Shown here in pieces: positions 1 through 9,994 of a stretch of DNA of 64,000 nt. Each line of letters begins with the position of its first letter. Position 1 is the first letter of the stretch. A program made the position numbers and the translations under genes. The DNA is taken from positions 323,933,114-323,997,113 of the forward strand of contig CM022302.1 of the NCBI GenBank assembly GCA_011799875.1. The letters are read 5' to 3'. This stretch comes from Thinopyrum elongatum (Eukaryota; Streptophyta; Magnoliopsida; Poales; Poaceae). Under the pieces are notes generated by a model. It did not search any database. It was not told the origin of the DNA and worked only from the letters and a program-made list of their open reading frames with translations.

Positions 1-1092
1 CAGCGGTCTCCACTTAGGTAGCCACCCTCGGGGTAGTAGTAGTCGTCGGCGGTGGTGTTTGGCTCCTGGGATCCATCATCTGATTACAACATCCGGAAAG
101 AAGAAGGTAGGGGGAAAAGGGGTAGCAAAGCAACCGTGAGTACTCATCCAAAGTGCTCGCAAGCATCCAAAATGCCAAAATAGAGCGGAAGGCCTAGCCT
201 ATTGAAGACTAGCATCTTCAAGCACCTTGCAGCATTTAGAAGAGTACATAATAGCATATTATATTCAACAAGTATGTTGTAACATTAGCGCCCAGAGATC
301 CTTTCTCGACTCCCTGCGAGAAAGCAATCCCGGAGCCATCATATCCTTTTCATGCCTCAGCATCCAGTTCTAGTTGTATCGATCGGGATACAACTCCGAG
401 CGTCCGTTACCGCGGACACGACTATTCAAATAGATAATACTTCCCTGTAGGGGTGCACAAACTTTCCCAACCCGTTCGATCAACTCCGGCCGGACACACC
501 ATCAGGTCATGACCGGCCTCGGTCGATCAACACACCGCAGTCCTACCTAGACTCAACAGAGAGGCCAGCACGCTGGTCTACATCCTAAGCGCGCAGGGGT
601 CTTGGGCCCATCGCCCTTTGCACTCCTGCATGTTGCGTACGCGGCCGGTCAGCATACCTAGCTCCCTTATACAAGTGCAGGCGTTCCAGTCCAACCCAGC
701 GCGCGCCACTCAGTCGCTGACATCTGAAGAGCTTCGGCTGATACATACGACGCAGAGTGCCCATACTTATTCCCGCATGGTGGTTAGTGCGAAGAAGTCC
801 AAAGGCCTACTCGTATCACATATCCAAACCGTTAGTGTCTTGGTACCGTGCGGTAACGAGCAGAGACTCACGATCATGTGACCCCGTCGCCCCGTCTCGT
901 GGACTTACGGCAAGGGCTAAGAATGCTCGGACATGCCACATAATTACCTCGTGGGTACCCTCCAGGTCAACCCAACTTCACATCGCTCGTCATAGTTCTC
1001 TCGCGGGTACCCCTCGGGGCCGACCCGACTTCATCATGGTTCTATGGTAAAGTCAAAGTAACTGTGTGTCCAAAACAGCAAGGGGGAAACCC

Positions 1093-1296
1093 GAGGAATC
1101 ACCCTCGATGGATTCCCACTCAGTGTAACTGTCAAGGTGGACTTGGAGGAATCACCCTTGATGGCCCACACTTGAGGGGTTGCACGATATAGTCGTTATC
1201 GGGAGTGCTGAAGGAGGAATCACCCTCGAAGACCATGACTGATTAGCTACACTACAGAGTTAACATCAGAAGTGCTATACGAGGTATCACCCTCGG
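1093..1296. repeat. Four spaced copies of GAGGAATCACCCTCGA-like motif
   Basis: Related 15-16 bp motifs begin at 1093, 1146, 1214 and 1281 (spacing 53, 68 and 67). Each is nearly self-complementary at its ends (GAGG...CCTC). They lie inside the left gypsy LTR. The role is unknown. Confidence 0.6.
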
Positions 1297-2279
1297 CACT
1301 CAATAGTAGCTCTGCAGAGTCATACATCTAAGGGGGTGTGATGTGATGTGTCGGGCTCTGGACGTCGATCACGTTGCTCGAGTCATCGATCATCAAGCGG
1401 GGGAAACTGAGACAAGGTGAGGGGTCACTGGTGGATCACTAACCAACCTATAGTAAGCAGTTTAGGATAAGCAGCTAAGGTATAAGAGCAGGTTACAAAA
1501 GCAGGCTATGCATTAGAATAGGAGCAAGCAAGTGCAGTAGCAAAATCTAATGCAAGCATGAGAGAGAATGGAATGGGCGATATCGGAATGATCAAGGGGG
1601 GTTTGCTTGCCTGGTTGCTCTGGCGAGAAGGAGGGGTCGTCGTTGATGTAGTCGATCATAGGGGTATCGGCAGCGGTCTCGGGATCTACCAGAGAAAAGA
1701 GGGGGAAGAAACAATAAATATAAAGAAAATAAGTGCAATACTATGCATGACATGACAATATGTAGGGCCAGGGGTGCTCTAACGCGGTACTACACGTTAC
1801 AGACGGAGAAGGAAAACATCCGGAGGGGTTTTCTCGGTGTTTGGCATATTCCGGACAGATGAAAGAGAGGGGACGGTTCCATGTTTGCAGTGTTAGAAGG
1901 GTGTGACAGATGAACGGATTGCATATTCGAATTTGTTGGATTTTTCTGAGCAACTTTCATATATAAAACTTTTTCATCAGAGTTACGATTTATTTTCTAT
2001 GAATTTTCAAAGTTATACAATTTTTTGAAATTTTAGTACTTATTTAATCCGAATTGACCAGGTCAATTTGACTGGTCAAAAGGGAAGGCGTGGCCCACAT
2101 GGCATAGACTATACGTAATCAAAATAAATAAAATCTAACTAAACTAAATGGGGTCCACCTGCCATAGGCTAGCAACTAACCTAACAAAGAATACCTAAGT
2201 AATCTAAATTAGCCTAAACTAATTAGGCCTACTAATTAAGCCGGCCACACACAACAGATAGGCACACACACAGCTACAA

Positions 2280-2520
2280 CGATAGAGTAGCAACAACGAT
2301 AGCTAGCAAGGCAGCGTAGCAGCAGAGTATGAGCAGCAGTAGCAAGCAACATAGCGATACAGCAAAGCAGCAAGCAGAGCAGTGCAGTAGCGGGCACGCA
2401 AAGCAGCAAGCAGCGGCCAAGCAGCGGCAAGCAGCGAGCAGCAGCAATAGCTAGTAGTAGAAAATGGCAGCACATTAGGCCGTCACAGAAGTAGAAGCAG
2501 CAGCAGAGGAGCAGCGTCAG
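2280..2520. repeat. AGC/GCA-rich low-complexity tract in LTR
   Basis: The tract is dominated by irregular AGCAGC and GCAAGCAGC units. It yields spurious open frames on both strands. It continues into a GC-rich block to about 3200 that also has no recognisable protein. Confidence 0.6.
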
Positions 2521-3766
2521 GCGACGACGGTGGCTCGCATGAGCAAGCGGGAGCGGGCCAGCGGGCGCCGCAGGGCAACAGCGGCGACGGTGACAGGCGG
2601 GGTTGCGCGCGCGTGGACGGCAAGGAAGGGCGGTAGTGGCTGCGCGGCCAAGTGAGCGGGGGCGAGCAGCGGGCGAAGCGCGGGACATGGCCAGGGCTGG
2701 GCTGGTGGCCGGGGTGCGTGCGGACGCGGCCTTACGCAGGCGAGCGCGCACGGTGCGAAACTTCCGCCATGGCGGCCGGGCTCGCGGGGAGAACAAAATG
2801 GCGACGGATCGATGCAAATGAGACGGGGATTCTGGATAGGAGCTCATTGCTAGCACGTAGGCGAGTTCAGGGAGGCCGGAGGTTGCCGGGATGGTGCGGA
2901 TCGAACGACATCGTCCAACGGCCGTGGCGGAGGAAAAAGACGCGTGCGTCGTTGATGATGCTCCCAGGCCTCGATCTGGCGGTGCAGACGATGAAGCAGA
3001 CGACGAAGAACCTCATGGACATGGCGATGCAGCGATGGGGAGTCGGTGGTCGCGGGATCGACGAAGGCGCGGCGACGGCCGAGCTCGGGATCAAGGGGAT
3101 CGAGCGTGGGGAAGAGGATTGAGCTAGGGTTGTCTAGGGCGTCGGGGTTGTCGCCCTTATACTCCAAGGGGACCGGGGGATGGCCGGCACGCGCCATGGT
3201 GTGGCCATGGCCGGTTGGATGCCCTCCACGATCCCCTGTCTCCTGTAGGTGGAAGGAGAGGTGGAGGTGGGCTGGATTGCTACTTTTCCTAATGGGCTTA
3301 AGTGCGCAGTGGCCTTCCTATTTCTTCTTTTCTTTTTTCACACAATAAGTAGCTACTGCCCTCTAAATAGTTTAGTGATTAGATGATATTTGTTAATTTA
3401 GAAACTGTGCACAAAAATGCTATGCAATATTCTAGGGCTGCACAAAAGTTTTGGAGCATTTGCAAAGGTTGAAATATTTGTTTATAATGAAAAGGCCAAT
3501 TTAAATGCCTTTGGACCACTTATTAATTTCCTCGGAATTTATTCGAGGGTCAAATGAAGTTGGTTCCATCATGGCAATGATCAGTGGAATTTTTAGCATA
3601 GTGTGAACATTTTAGTTTTACTGATTGAAGAAATAATAATTTCACTTGCAAATTATATTTGAAATTTGAATTCGAGTTTTAGACAAGTGACAATTTGCAG
3701 AGTAATCATGATGACCTGGCCACCATTAGGGGGAGATTACTGTAGCAAGATTCTCGGGGTGTTACA

Positions 3767-4098
3767 GCGAAGAGAGAAGCTTTTTCTTTCGCTAGCACGT
3801 TATGAAACTCTTTCAGTGACTCGAGTTCTTGATTCCTGTTAAGGAGTTCATCTGTTAAACTCTCGTAGTCGACTGTAAGGGAATCATATAGGTTGGAAAG
3901 ATCATCAATAGTTGAAGAAAAACATCATGCTCTTCGATCAAATTTTGATTGTTCTCCATCTCTTCGACTAGTAATCCTTCGATTTTCCTAAGATTATTCT
4001 CAAGTTTTTCAAGCTCATCATGTTGAGATTTTGCAATCTTAAACAGTTTAGCATAGGCAATGTATTCAGGAGAATATTCAGTCAAAGATTTTTGGTGT
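3767..4098 (-). pseudogene. Copia element 1: gag C-terminal fragment
   Basis: Read on the minus strand, the frame from 4098 down to about 3855 is rich in charged and amphipathic residues (KLFKIAKSQHDELEKLENN), a coiled coil of the kind that follows the zinc knuckle in UBN2-type copia gag proteins. It continues the gag frame that stops at 17456: the Tat element was inserted between the two pieces, leaving GGTGT at 4094-4098 and again at 17451-17455. The left end is cut by the gypsy LTR at 3766. Several stops follow below 3855, so the fragment is dead. Confidence 0.75.
4094..4098. repeat. Target-site duplication GGTGT (left copy)
   Basis: Five bases directly before the TG of the Tat element's 5' LTR. 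They are identical to 17451-17455, directly after the CA of the 3' LTR. A 5-bp duplication is normal for Ty3/gypsy integration. Confidence 0.93.
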
Positions 4099-4972
4099 TG
4101 TCGGTGTACTAAGTATTGGGCCACTAGTACCCCTTACTTGTGCACGGGCAGTTGTAGCCGTCATCGCGGCAAGGCTTGCCGGGATCAGCTCGAGGTCGAT
4201 TTAAGTCATCAAGGGAATCATCAAGTCAGAGATCTGAGAATCAGCAAATAAGCAAAGCTGGAAATCGAAGGCCAGCCTCCCCGGCAAGATCCTTGCCGGG
4301 ATGGCCCGTGGAGCCCGACAAGCCTCGGCGCCCGGCAAGGCTTAGTTCCCAGCAAAGCTCGGCGCCCGGCAAGGATTGGTGCCCGGCAAGGATCGACGCC
4401 TGGCGAGATTCTGCCACTATGCCACCGCTCCAGCACGGCGACAAAGCCTGACATTCTGGGTCCTTCTCTGGATGCGTGGCAACGCGCCAGTGGAGGAGAG
4501 CTTAAGCGGTGCTGATGGGATGGCCCCTTTTTCCATCCCCAAGAAAGTGAGGACACCTAAACGAACACCTCACGGTGCATTAAATGCGCTTGTCCTAATC
4601 CGTCAGGGGTTAGGTATGATACCCTGTAGCTACTTTACACCTCAATGTATGTGCATTTTGCCACTGTGGAGACCCCTTTGAGCATATAAAAGGAGGCCCA
4701 AGGCAACTGCTACAGGAGGAGGAGAACTTCTGGCCCATTCTGCATGCGTAGCTGCTCTTTGAACGCACTGTTCATTGTGAGCGCTCCTGAAGGCTGGGCT
4801 CAAGAACATTAATAAGAACACAAAGCAGGAGTAGGGTTTTACGCTGATCAGCGGCCCGAACCTGGGTAAAAACTTCCCGCGTCGATCACTGGTTCTGCTC
4901 TTTGCGTATACCTCTCCCCCCGCCAAATCGTAAAGGGATCTCTCGGGATCCCATAGGTGTCGTGCCCCGACA
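4099..4972 (+). repeat. 5' LTR of Tat element
   Basis: It begins TGTCGGTGTACTAAG and ends GCCCCGACA, matching 16560-17450. It is 17 bp shorter than the 3' copy because the latter carries a small tandem duplication. It contains several CCGGCAAG/CTTGCCGG motifs at 4155-4385. Confidence 0.95.
4683..4692 (+). promoter_or_regulatory. TATA box of 5' LTR promoter
   Basis: CATATAAAAG occurs in the right third of the LTR and is conserved at 17161-17170 in the 3' LTR. The transcription start would be about 30 bp downstream, giving a short R/U5 before the primer site. Inferred from sequence only. Confidence 0.7.
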
Positions 4973-4976
4973 TCTT

Positions 4977-4995
4977 TGGCGCGCCAGGTAGGGGG
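4977..4995 (+). other. Primer-binding site of Tat element
   Basis: TGGCGCGCCAGGTAGGGGG follows the 5' LTR after four bases. The TGG start, complementary to a tRNA CCA tail, fits a minus-strand primer site. I do not assign the tRNA. Confidence 0.7.
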
Positions 4996-5059
4996 ATTGA
5001 GGTTTGCGTGAACCTGATCTGGTGGTCAACGCCCTAGTTCCTTCATCATCTTCATCATC

Positions 5060-6991
5060 ATGCCGCCCAACAAGAAGAACATCGCGACAGCACAACCGTC
5101 CGGGTCCGTTTTGCCCGCGCCTTCGCAGACAGGCGATGGTGTGGGTGCAGAAGGAAGAGGACTGGAACCCCCGCGGCGTTCTGGTGACCCAAGCCAAGCG
5201 AGCGATATCGTTCGCAGTGGCAGTGGTAACTTACGCGCCGCTGGATCTAGAGATGGCATTGTGTTGCCTACGAGTGGCACAACAAACACTAGGGATGGAA
5301 GAGCGCCTGCTGGAGCTCCCGCGCCGGCGCGAGCCTCGCAACCTGCCCAGGTCATGCGAGACGAGCGACATCATGGCGCTGGTGGTTCGGGGCGTCCCTA
5401 CGAAAAGGTTTCTGCGCATAGATCCCAAGATGCGCGGGACCAGCATGCACACCGAGCTGCCGGTGAAGGTGGCGCGCGGTCGCGTGACCGTGGCGGTGCT
5501 CCTTCTAACTTGGTTAGGAGTCAGAGCACCTCACGCACCTCGCACCTGTCGCCGCCACCTACGCCAGCGGAAGCCTTGGCATGTGCGCAACTGCTCCTCG
5601 ATTTTCCTCCCGCCCCGGAGAAGATGGAGGAGTGGCGAGCTACTATCCAGAGCCTTATCGGCTTCGCTAATAAGGATGGACCACAAGAGGCAGGGCCCTC
5701 TCAGCGGAAGCCCATCGATCCGATGCGAGCCGGTGGAGAGAAAACCGGAGGTGGTGCAACTACAGTGCACTCTCCCCCGCGACATCAGCGGCGGCCGACG
5801 ACTCAGCAAGTCGACCGCCATGAAGAAGTTTCCACGGTGTCGTCCGATCCGCGGATGCGCCGTGATCAGCGTCTGGTTCTCCAGGAAAGAGGCAAGGAAG
5901 ACGCTCGAACAACCATCGAGCGGCGACGGGAAGCGCGCTATCAGTCTGATAAGCGCGCGGGGCCGGTTGTCGACGAGCCTGCGCCAGGGAACGTAGGAGA
6001 CTTGCCTTACGAGGTAGGACCTCCAGCGTTTACCCGTGAGCTGCGGCAAGTCCAGTGGCCCAATCTCCGAACCTTCAAGCCAGAGGTCCCGGAGAAATAT
6101 GACGGCAAGACCCATCCCTCGGAGTTCCTGAGCATCTACACCATTGCGGTGCAGGCTGCCAGGGGCCGAGATGACAAGATACTCGCCAACTACTTCCCGT
6201 TGGTGCTCAAACCCAACGTTAGGTCGTGGTTGATGCATCTGCCGGAGGATTCTATTTCTTGCTGGTCAGATCTATGCCATCAGTTTGTTGGCACCTTTGT
6301 TGGAGGCCAGCAAGCTCCTGGCCAAGAAAGTGATTTGCACATCACCCCTCAGAAGGAGGGCGAGTCCCTGCGCAAGTTTATGCAGAGATTCAGCCGGGTG
6401 CAATACAATATTCCTGATGTTCATCCTGCCGCTGTCATTAGCACGTTCCATCAGAACGTGCGTAACCGCAGGATGCGGGAAGAGCTGGCAATGAACAAAG
6501 TCAGGAGTATTGCCGAGCTTTACACTTTGGCCGACAAGTGTGCTCGAGCTGAAGAGGGGAGGAAACTCCCCGGTGAAGTTGTTGGTGCGACAGGCGACTC
6601 AGAAGAAGAAGATGCCGCGGCTCCGTCAAGGAAAGGCTGGCGGCGGAATAGGAAGCGCGGAGGCAAGGCCGTGCTTGCCGTCGAGGAGTCCGGCAACCCT
6701 GGCGCCGCCAAGAAGGCCAAGGTTGGTGACCCCGGCAAGGATCTTGCCGGGTGCCCTTCCTGTCAGGCCTTGGCGGCTGCCGACAAGTCGGAGAACTCCG
6801 GCAAGCAGTACTGCAAGATCCATCGCACTAAGGGCCACGATCTCCAGGACTGCCGGCAAGTTGAGCAGCTTGCCGAGAAGCAGAAGGCCGAATACGAGAG
6901 GCGAGACAAGGAGAAGGCCCAAGATGGTGCTGAGGGGTCCGGCAAGAAATGCGGTGGCCGAGGGGGTCGCCGCGGCAAGGCCAAACAGTAG
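5060..6991 (+). CDS. gag: Tat element gag region
   Basis: This is a 643-codon open frame. Residues 1-310 are low-complexity, rich in Arg, Gly, Pro and Ser. Residues about 320-500 form a retrotransposon gag domain (from PPAFTRELRQVQWPNLRTF to a DKCARAEEGR end). A CHHC knuckle (YCKIHRTKGHDLQDC) follows near residues 590-610, then a basic tail. The ATG at 5060 is about 65 bp after the primer site. The frame ends at TAG 6989-6991, but the protease continues in the same frame after it, so the stop is either a point mutation or a programmed gag terminator. The protein would form the virus-like particle. Confidence 0.85.
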   Translation: MPPNKKNIATAQPSGSVLPAPSQTGDGVGAEGRGLEPPRRSGDPSQASDIVRSGSGNLRAAGSRDGIVLPTSGTTNTRDGRAPAGAPAPARASQPAQVMRDERHHGAGGSGRPYEKVSAHRSQDARDQHAHRAAGEGGARSRDRGGAPSNLVRSQSTSRTSHLSPPPTPAEALACAQLLLDFPPAPEKMEEWRATIQSLIGFANKDGPQEAGPSQRKPIDPMRAGGEKTGGGATTVHSPPRHQRRPTTQQVDRHEEVSTVSSDPRMRRDQRLVLQERGKEDARTTIERRREARYQSDKRAGPVVDEPAPGNVGDLPYEVGPPAFTRELRQVQWPNLRTFKPEVPEKYDGKTHPSEFLSIYTIAVQAARGRDDKILANYFPLVLKPNVRSWLMHLPEDSISCWSDLCHQFVGTFVGGQQAPGQESDLHITPQKEGESLRKFMQRFSRVQYNIPDVHPAAVISTFHQNVRNRRMREELAMNKVRSIAELYTLADKCARAEEGRKLPGEVVGATGDSEEEDAAAPSRKGWRRNRKRGGKAVLAVEESGNPGAAKKAKVGDPGKDLAGCPSCQALAAADKSENSGKQYCKIHRTKGHDLQDCRQVEQLAEKQKAEYERRDKEKAQDGAEGSGKKCGGRGGRRGKAKQ

Positions 6992-7951
6992 AAGGATCAG
7001 CCCGCTCGGGGCCGAGATAAAGAAGGAGATGATGAAGAAGATGACGAATCCAGTGAGCAGGAATTCCAGAAGGCTACGGAGGCTATGTGCATTGATGGGG
7101 GTGCCTCGCTGCATTCTTCCCACCGCCAACTTAAACAGTGGATGCGGGAGGTTAATGCAGCAGAGCCATCCCCCGATGCATGTAGGCCTCTGAAGTGGTC
7201 CAGCACGCCTATCATCTTTGACGCCGAGGATCACCCTGATCGCACAACTGCGGTCGGGTGCTTGCCATTGTTGGTTTCCCCAACAATTCGCAACCTCAAG
7301 GTGACGAAGATGTTAGTTGACGGCGGGGCCGGCCTAAACTTAATCTCACCAGATGTGCTCACAAAGCTTCAGATTCCCGACGAAGACCTCGAGGAAACGG
7401 GTACGTTTCAAGGGGTCAACCCGGGAAGAACCCAGCCTAAGGGCAAGATCACGCTGCCGGTAACATTTGGCAGCGAGCTTAACTTCAGGACCGAAAAGGT
7501 GGTGTTTGATGTCGCCAAGATCCCCATGTCATACAATGGGATCCTTGGTCGGCCAGCGCTGGCTAAGTTTATGGCGGCATCACACTACGCATACAACGTC
7601 TTGAAGATGCCTGGGCCATTGAGCGTCATCACTATCCATTCCGATAAGAAGGATGCGCTCATCTGTGCCGACCAACTTTACCGGGAAGCAGTTGCAGCAC
7701 CTGCCATCAAGGCATCTGCTCCTGCCGCTGGAACTCCCGGGGGGAAGAAGAAGACCGGCAGGAACCTTGGCGCCAACTCCGGCAAGCGCACCTCCTCGGA
7801 GTGCTGCGCTTCCGTCGAAGACGTGCCAGAGAGTTCCACCGGCAAGAACAAGAAGTCCAAGGCTGCCCCGTCGGAAACCAAGAAGGTGCCTGCCAGGGAG
7901 GACGGAACGGGGGGAACTTTCACCATAAGTTCCACCCTAGATGACAAATAG
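6992..7951 (+). pseudogene. Tat element aspartic protease region
   Basis: In frame with gag. The active-site segment MLVDGGAGLNLIS has its Asp codon at 7319-7321 in the D-G-G form rather than D-S/T-G, as I recall for grass Tat elements. A downstream YNGILGRPALAKF motif is the second conserved protease block. A Lys- and Pro-rich linker (about 7700-7940) leads to TAG at 7949-7951, again in frame with the next domain. The first in-frame ATG is at 7085, but a polyprotein product would not need it. Confidence 0.82.
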
Positions 7952-9994
7952 GAAAGCGCGCTCGTTGCTTTCCTGCGGGCGAATGTCGACGTGTTTGCAT
8001 GGCAACCGTCTGACATCCCCGGCGTTCCCAGGAAAGTAATTGAGCACCACCTTGCTGTCTGTCCTCATGCGCGGCCCGTCAAGCAAAGGGTGAGGAAACA
8101 GGCTTTGGAGCGGCAAGAGTTCATTGCCGAAGAAATTAAGAAGCTGGAGGCGGCAGGACTGGTCAAAGGAGTGCTCCATCCAACCTGGTTGGCCAATCCG
8201 GTTGTAGTGCGGAAAGCGAACGGGAAATGGAGCCTTTGTATCGATTATATAGATATCAATAAAGCTTGTCCAAAAGATCCTTTTCCCTTGCCGCGCATCG
8301 ACCAGATTGTGGATGCCACCGCTGGTTGTGATATCATGTCCTTCCTTGATGCCTATTTAGGGTATCATCAGATTTTTATGGCAAAGGAAGATGAAGAGAA
8401 GACCACCTTTATCACCCCATGTGGTACGTATTGTTTTATACGAATGCCTTTCGGGTTGAAAAGTGCTGGTTCAACATTTGCCAGAGCAATCCAGATTGGT
8501 TTTGAGCCACAACTCCATAGAAATATGGAGGTGTATATGGATGATATAGTGGTCAAAACTAAGGATAAAGCAACACTCATTCAAGACCTAGAAGAAACAT
8601 TTGCGAACTTGCGCAAGATCAACTTGAAGCTCAATCCTGAGAAGTGCGTGTTCGGTGTTCCTTCCGGCAAGCTCCTCGGATTCTTTGTATCTTGCCAGGA
8701 AATCGAAGCTAACCCCGACAAGATCAGAGCCATTGAGCAAATTGAAGCACCGAGACGCGTCAAGGATGTGCGTCGTCTTGCCGGTTGTGTTGCTGCTCTA
8801 TGCAGGTTTATTTCCAAATCTGCTGAGCGCGCCCTGCCTTTCTTCAAAATTTTGAAGAAGGTAGGTCCAATGAAATGGACCCCGGAAGTGGAGGCGGCGC
8901 TGCAAGATTTGAAGAAATACCTTTCTTCTCCGCCGACGCTAGTCGCACCTAAACCACAAGAACCGTTGCTGCTGTATCTGGCGGCGACAAATCAAGTGGT
9001 TAGTGCTGCGCTGGTGGTGCAGAGGGAAGTTGATGAGGAGGCAGCATCAGCGGCAGGACCGCCAGATGACGTGGCAAGATCTTCCCCGGCAAGGGTTGAT
9101 CCTGGCAAGACAGGATCTGCGCAAACAGAAGAGCCCGTGCAGAAGAAAAAGGTGGTGCAGCGCCCAGTTTATTTTGTTAGCTCCCTCTTACAAGGGGCTA
9201 GATCAAGATATTCTGGTGTGCAGAAGTTGCTTTTCGGCCTCCTTATGGCCTCAAGAAAGCTGCGCCATTATTTTCAAGCACATGAGATCACCGTCGTCAC
9301 TCGCTTTCCGTTGCAACGGATTTTGCAAAATCCGGAGGCAACCGGCAGGATCGTGGAGTGGGCGTTGGAGCTGTCTAGCTTTGGTCTTAAGTTTGAAAGT
9401 ACTTCCACAATTCAGAGCAGGGCCTTGGCGGAGTTCATTGCAGAATGGACCCCGACGCCAGACGAAGAAGTTCAAGAAACAAGTCTCCCCGGCAAGGAAA
9501 TCGATCAGCAATGGGTTATGTACTTTGACGGGGCTTTTTCGCTGCAAGGCGCTGGTGCTGGCGTGCTGCTTGTCGCACCCACCGGAGAGCACCTCAAGTA
9601 TGTAGTCCAAATGCATTTTCCCCGGGAGAGTTCAACCAACAACACTGTAGAGTACGAAGGTTTGCTTGCCAGTCTCAGGATCGCGGCAGACCTTGGTATC
9701 AAAAAGCTCATTATCAAGGGTGATTCACAGCTTGTCGTCAGGCAGGTCAACAAGAACTATCAAAGTCCGTTGATGCAAGCCTACGTAGATGAAGTGAGGA
9801 AATTGGAAGAGCGCTTTGACGGTCTCCAAATGGAGCACGTTCCTCGTGCCGAGAACAATATTGCTGACGACCTGTCAAAGCGTGCTGCCCTCAAGTTGCC
9901 TGTGGAACCAGGAACTTTTGTGCTCCAATTGACTCAACCATCCGTGGCGCCATCGATGCGGCAAAAAAAGAGAAGAAAGTTGAACTCTGGCTAG
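7952..9994 (+). pseudogene. pol: Tat element reverse transcriptase and two RNase H domains
   Basis: Reverse transcriptase is clear: the finger motif VVRKANGKWSLCIDY, then the catalytic YMDD at 8534-8545, then FGVPSGKLLGF. A first, diverged RNase H spans about 8930-9450. After a linker comes a second RNase H: YFDGA, TVEYEGL, KGDSQLV and NIADDLSK supply the D-E-D-D residues, typical of the archaeal-type RNase H acquired by Tat elements. The frame is continuous with the protease and ends at TAG 9992-9994, beyond which the same frame encodes integrase. Confidence 0.88.

Larger units (their letters stand above)
1..3766 (-). mobile_element. Long LTR (partial) of a Ty3/gypsy retrotransposon
   Basis: No retroelement domain is encoded here. 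The right edge at 3765-3766 ends CGGGGTGTTACA, the complement of the TGTAACACCCCG start common to long gypsy LTRs of grasses, so the LTR reads on the minus strand and begins at 3766. Its layout matches the LTR at 24651-28600: a GC-rich block (about 2400-3200), then an AT-rich block near 1900-2070 that aligns by eye with 26140-26300 in reverse orientation. The copia gag sequence starts immediately at 3767, so this is the outer 5' LTR of an element inserted in copia 1. The other LTR end and the target duplication lie outside the window. A solo LTR cannot be excluded. Confidence 0.7.

Noticed and set aside
2236..3348. Overlapping open frames on both strands in the GC-rich part of the left LTR
   Set aside because: The products are Arg/Pro/Ala-rich without domains, occur on both strands at once, and the same kind of frames appear in the GC-rich part of the LTR at 25118-25906.
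4977..4995. Naming the tRNA primer of the Tat element
   Set aside because: I could not match the site to one tRNA 3' end with certainty from memory.
5004..6238. Long frames overlapping Tat gag in other frames (5004-5996 plus, 5531-6238 minus)
   Set aside because: They are shadows of the GC-biased gag frame. The gag domain and zinc knuckle are in the 5060 frame.
6510..7234. Overlapping frames at the gag-protease junction (6510-7193 plus, 6626-7234 minus)
   Set aside because: The minus-strand product looks hydrophobic and could suggest a membrane protein, but it only mirrors the Lys-rich gag tail and has no conserved motif.
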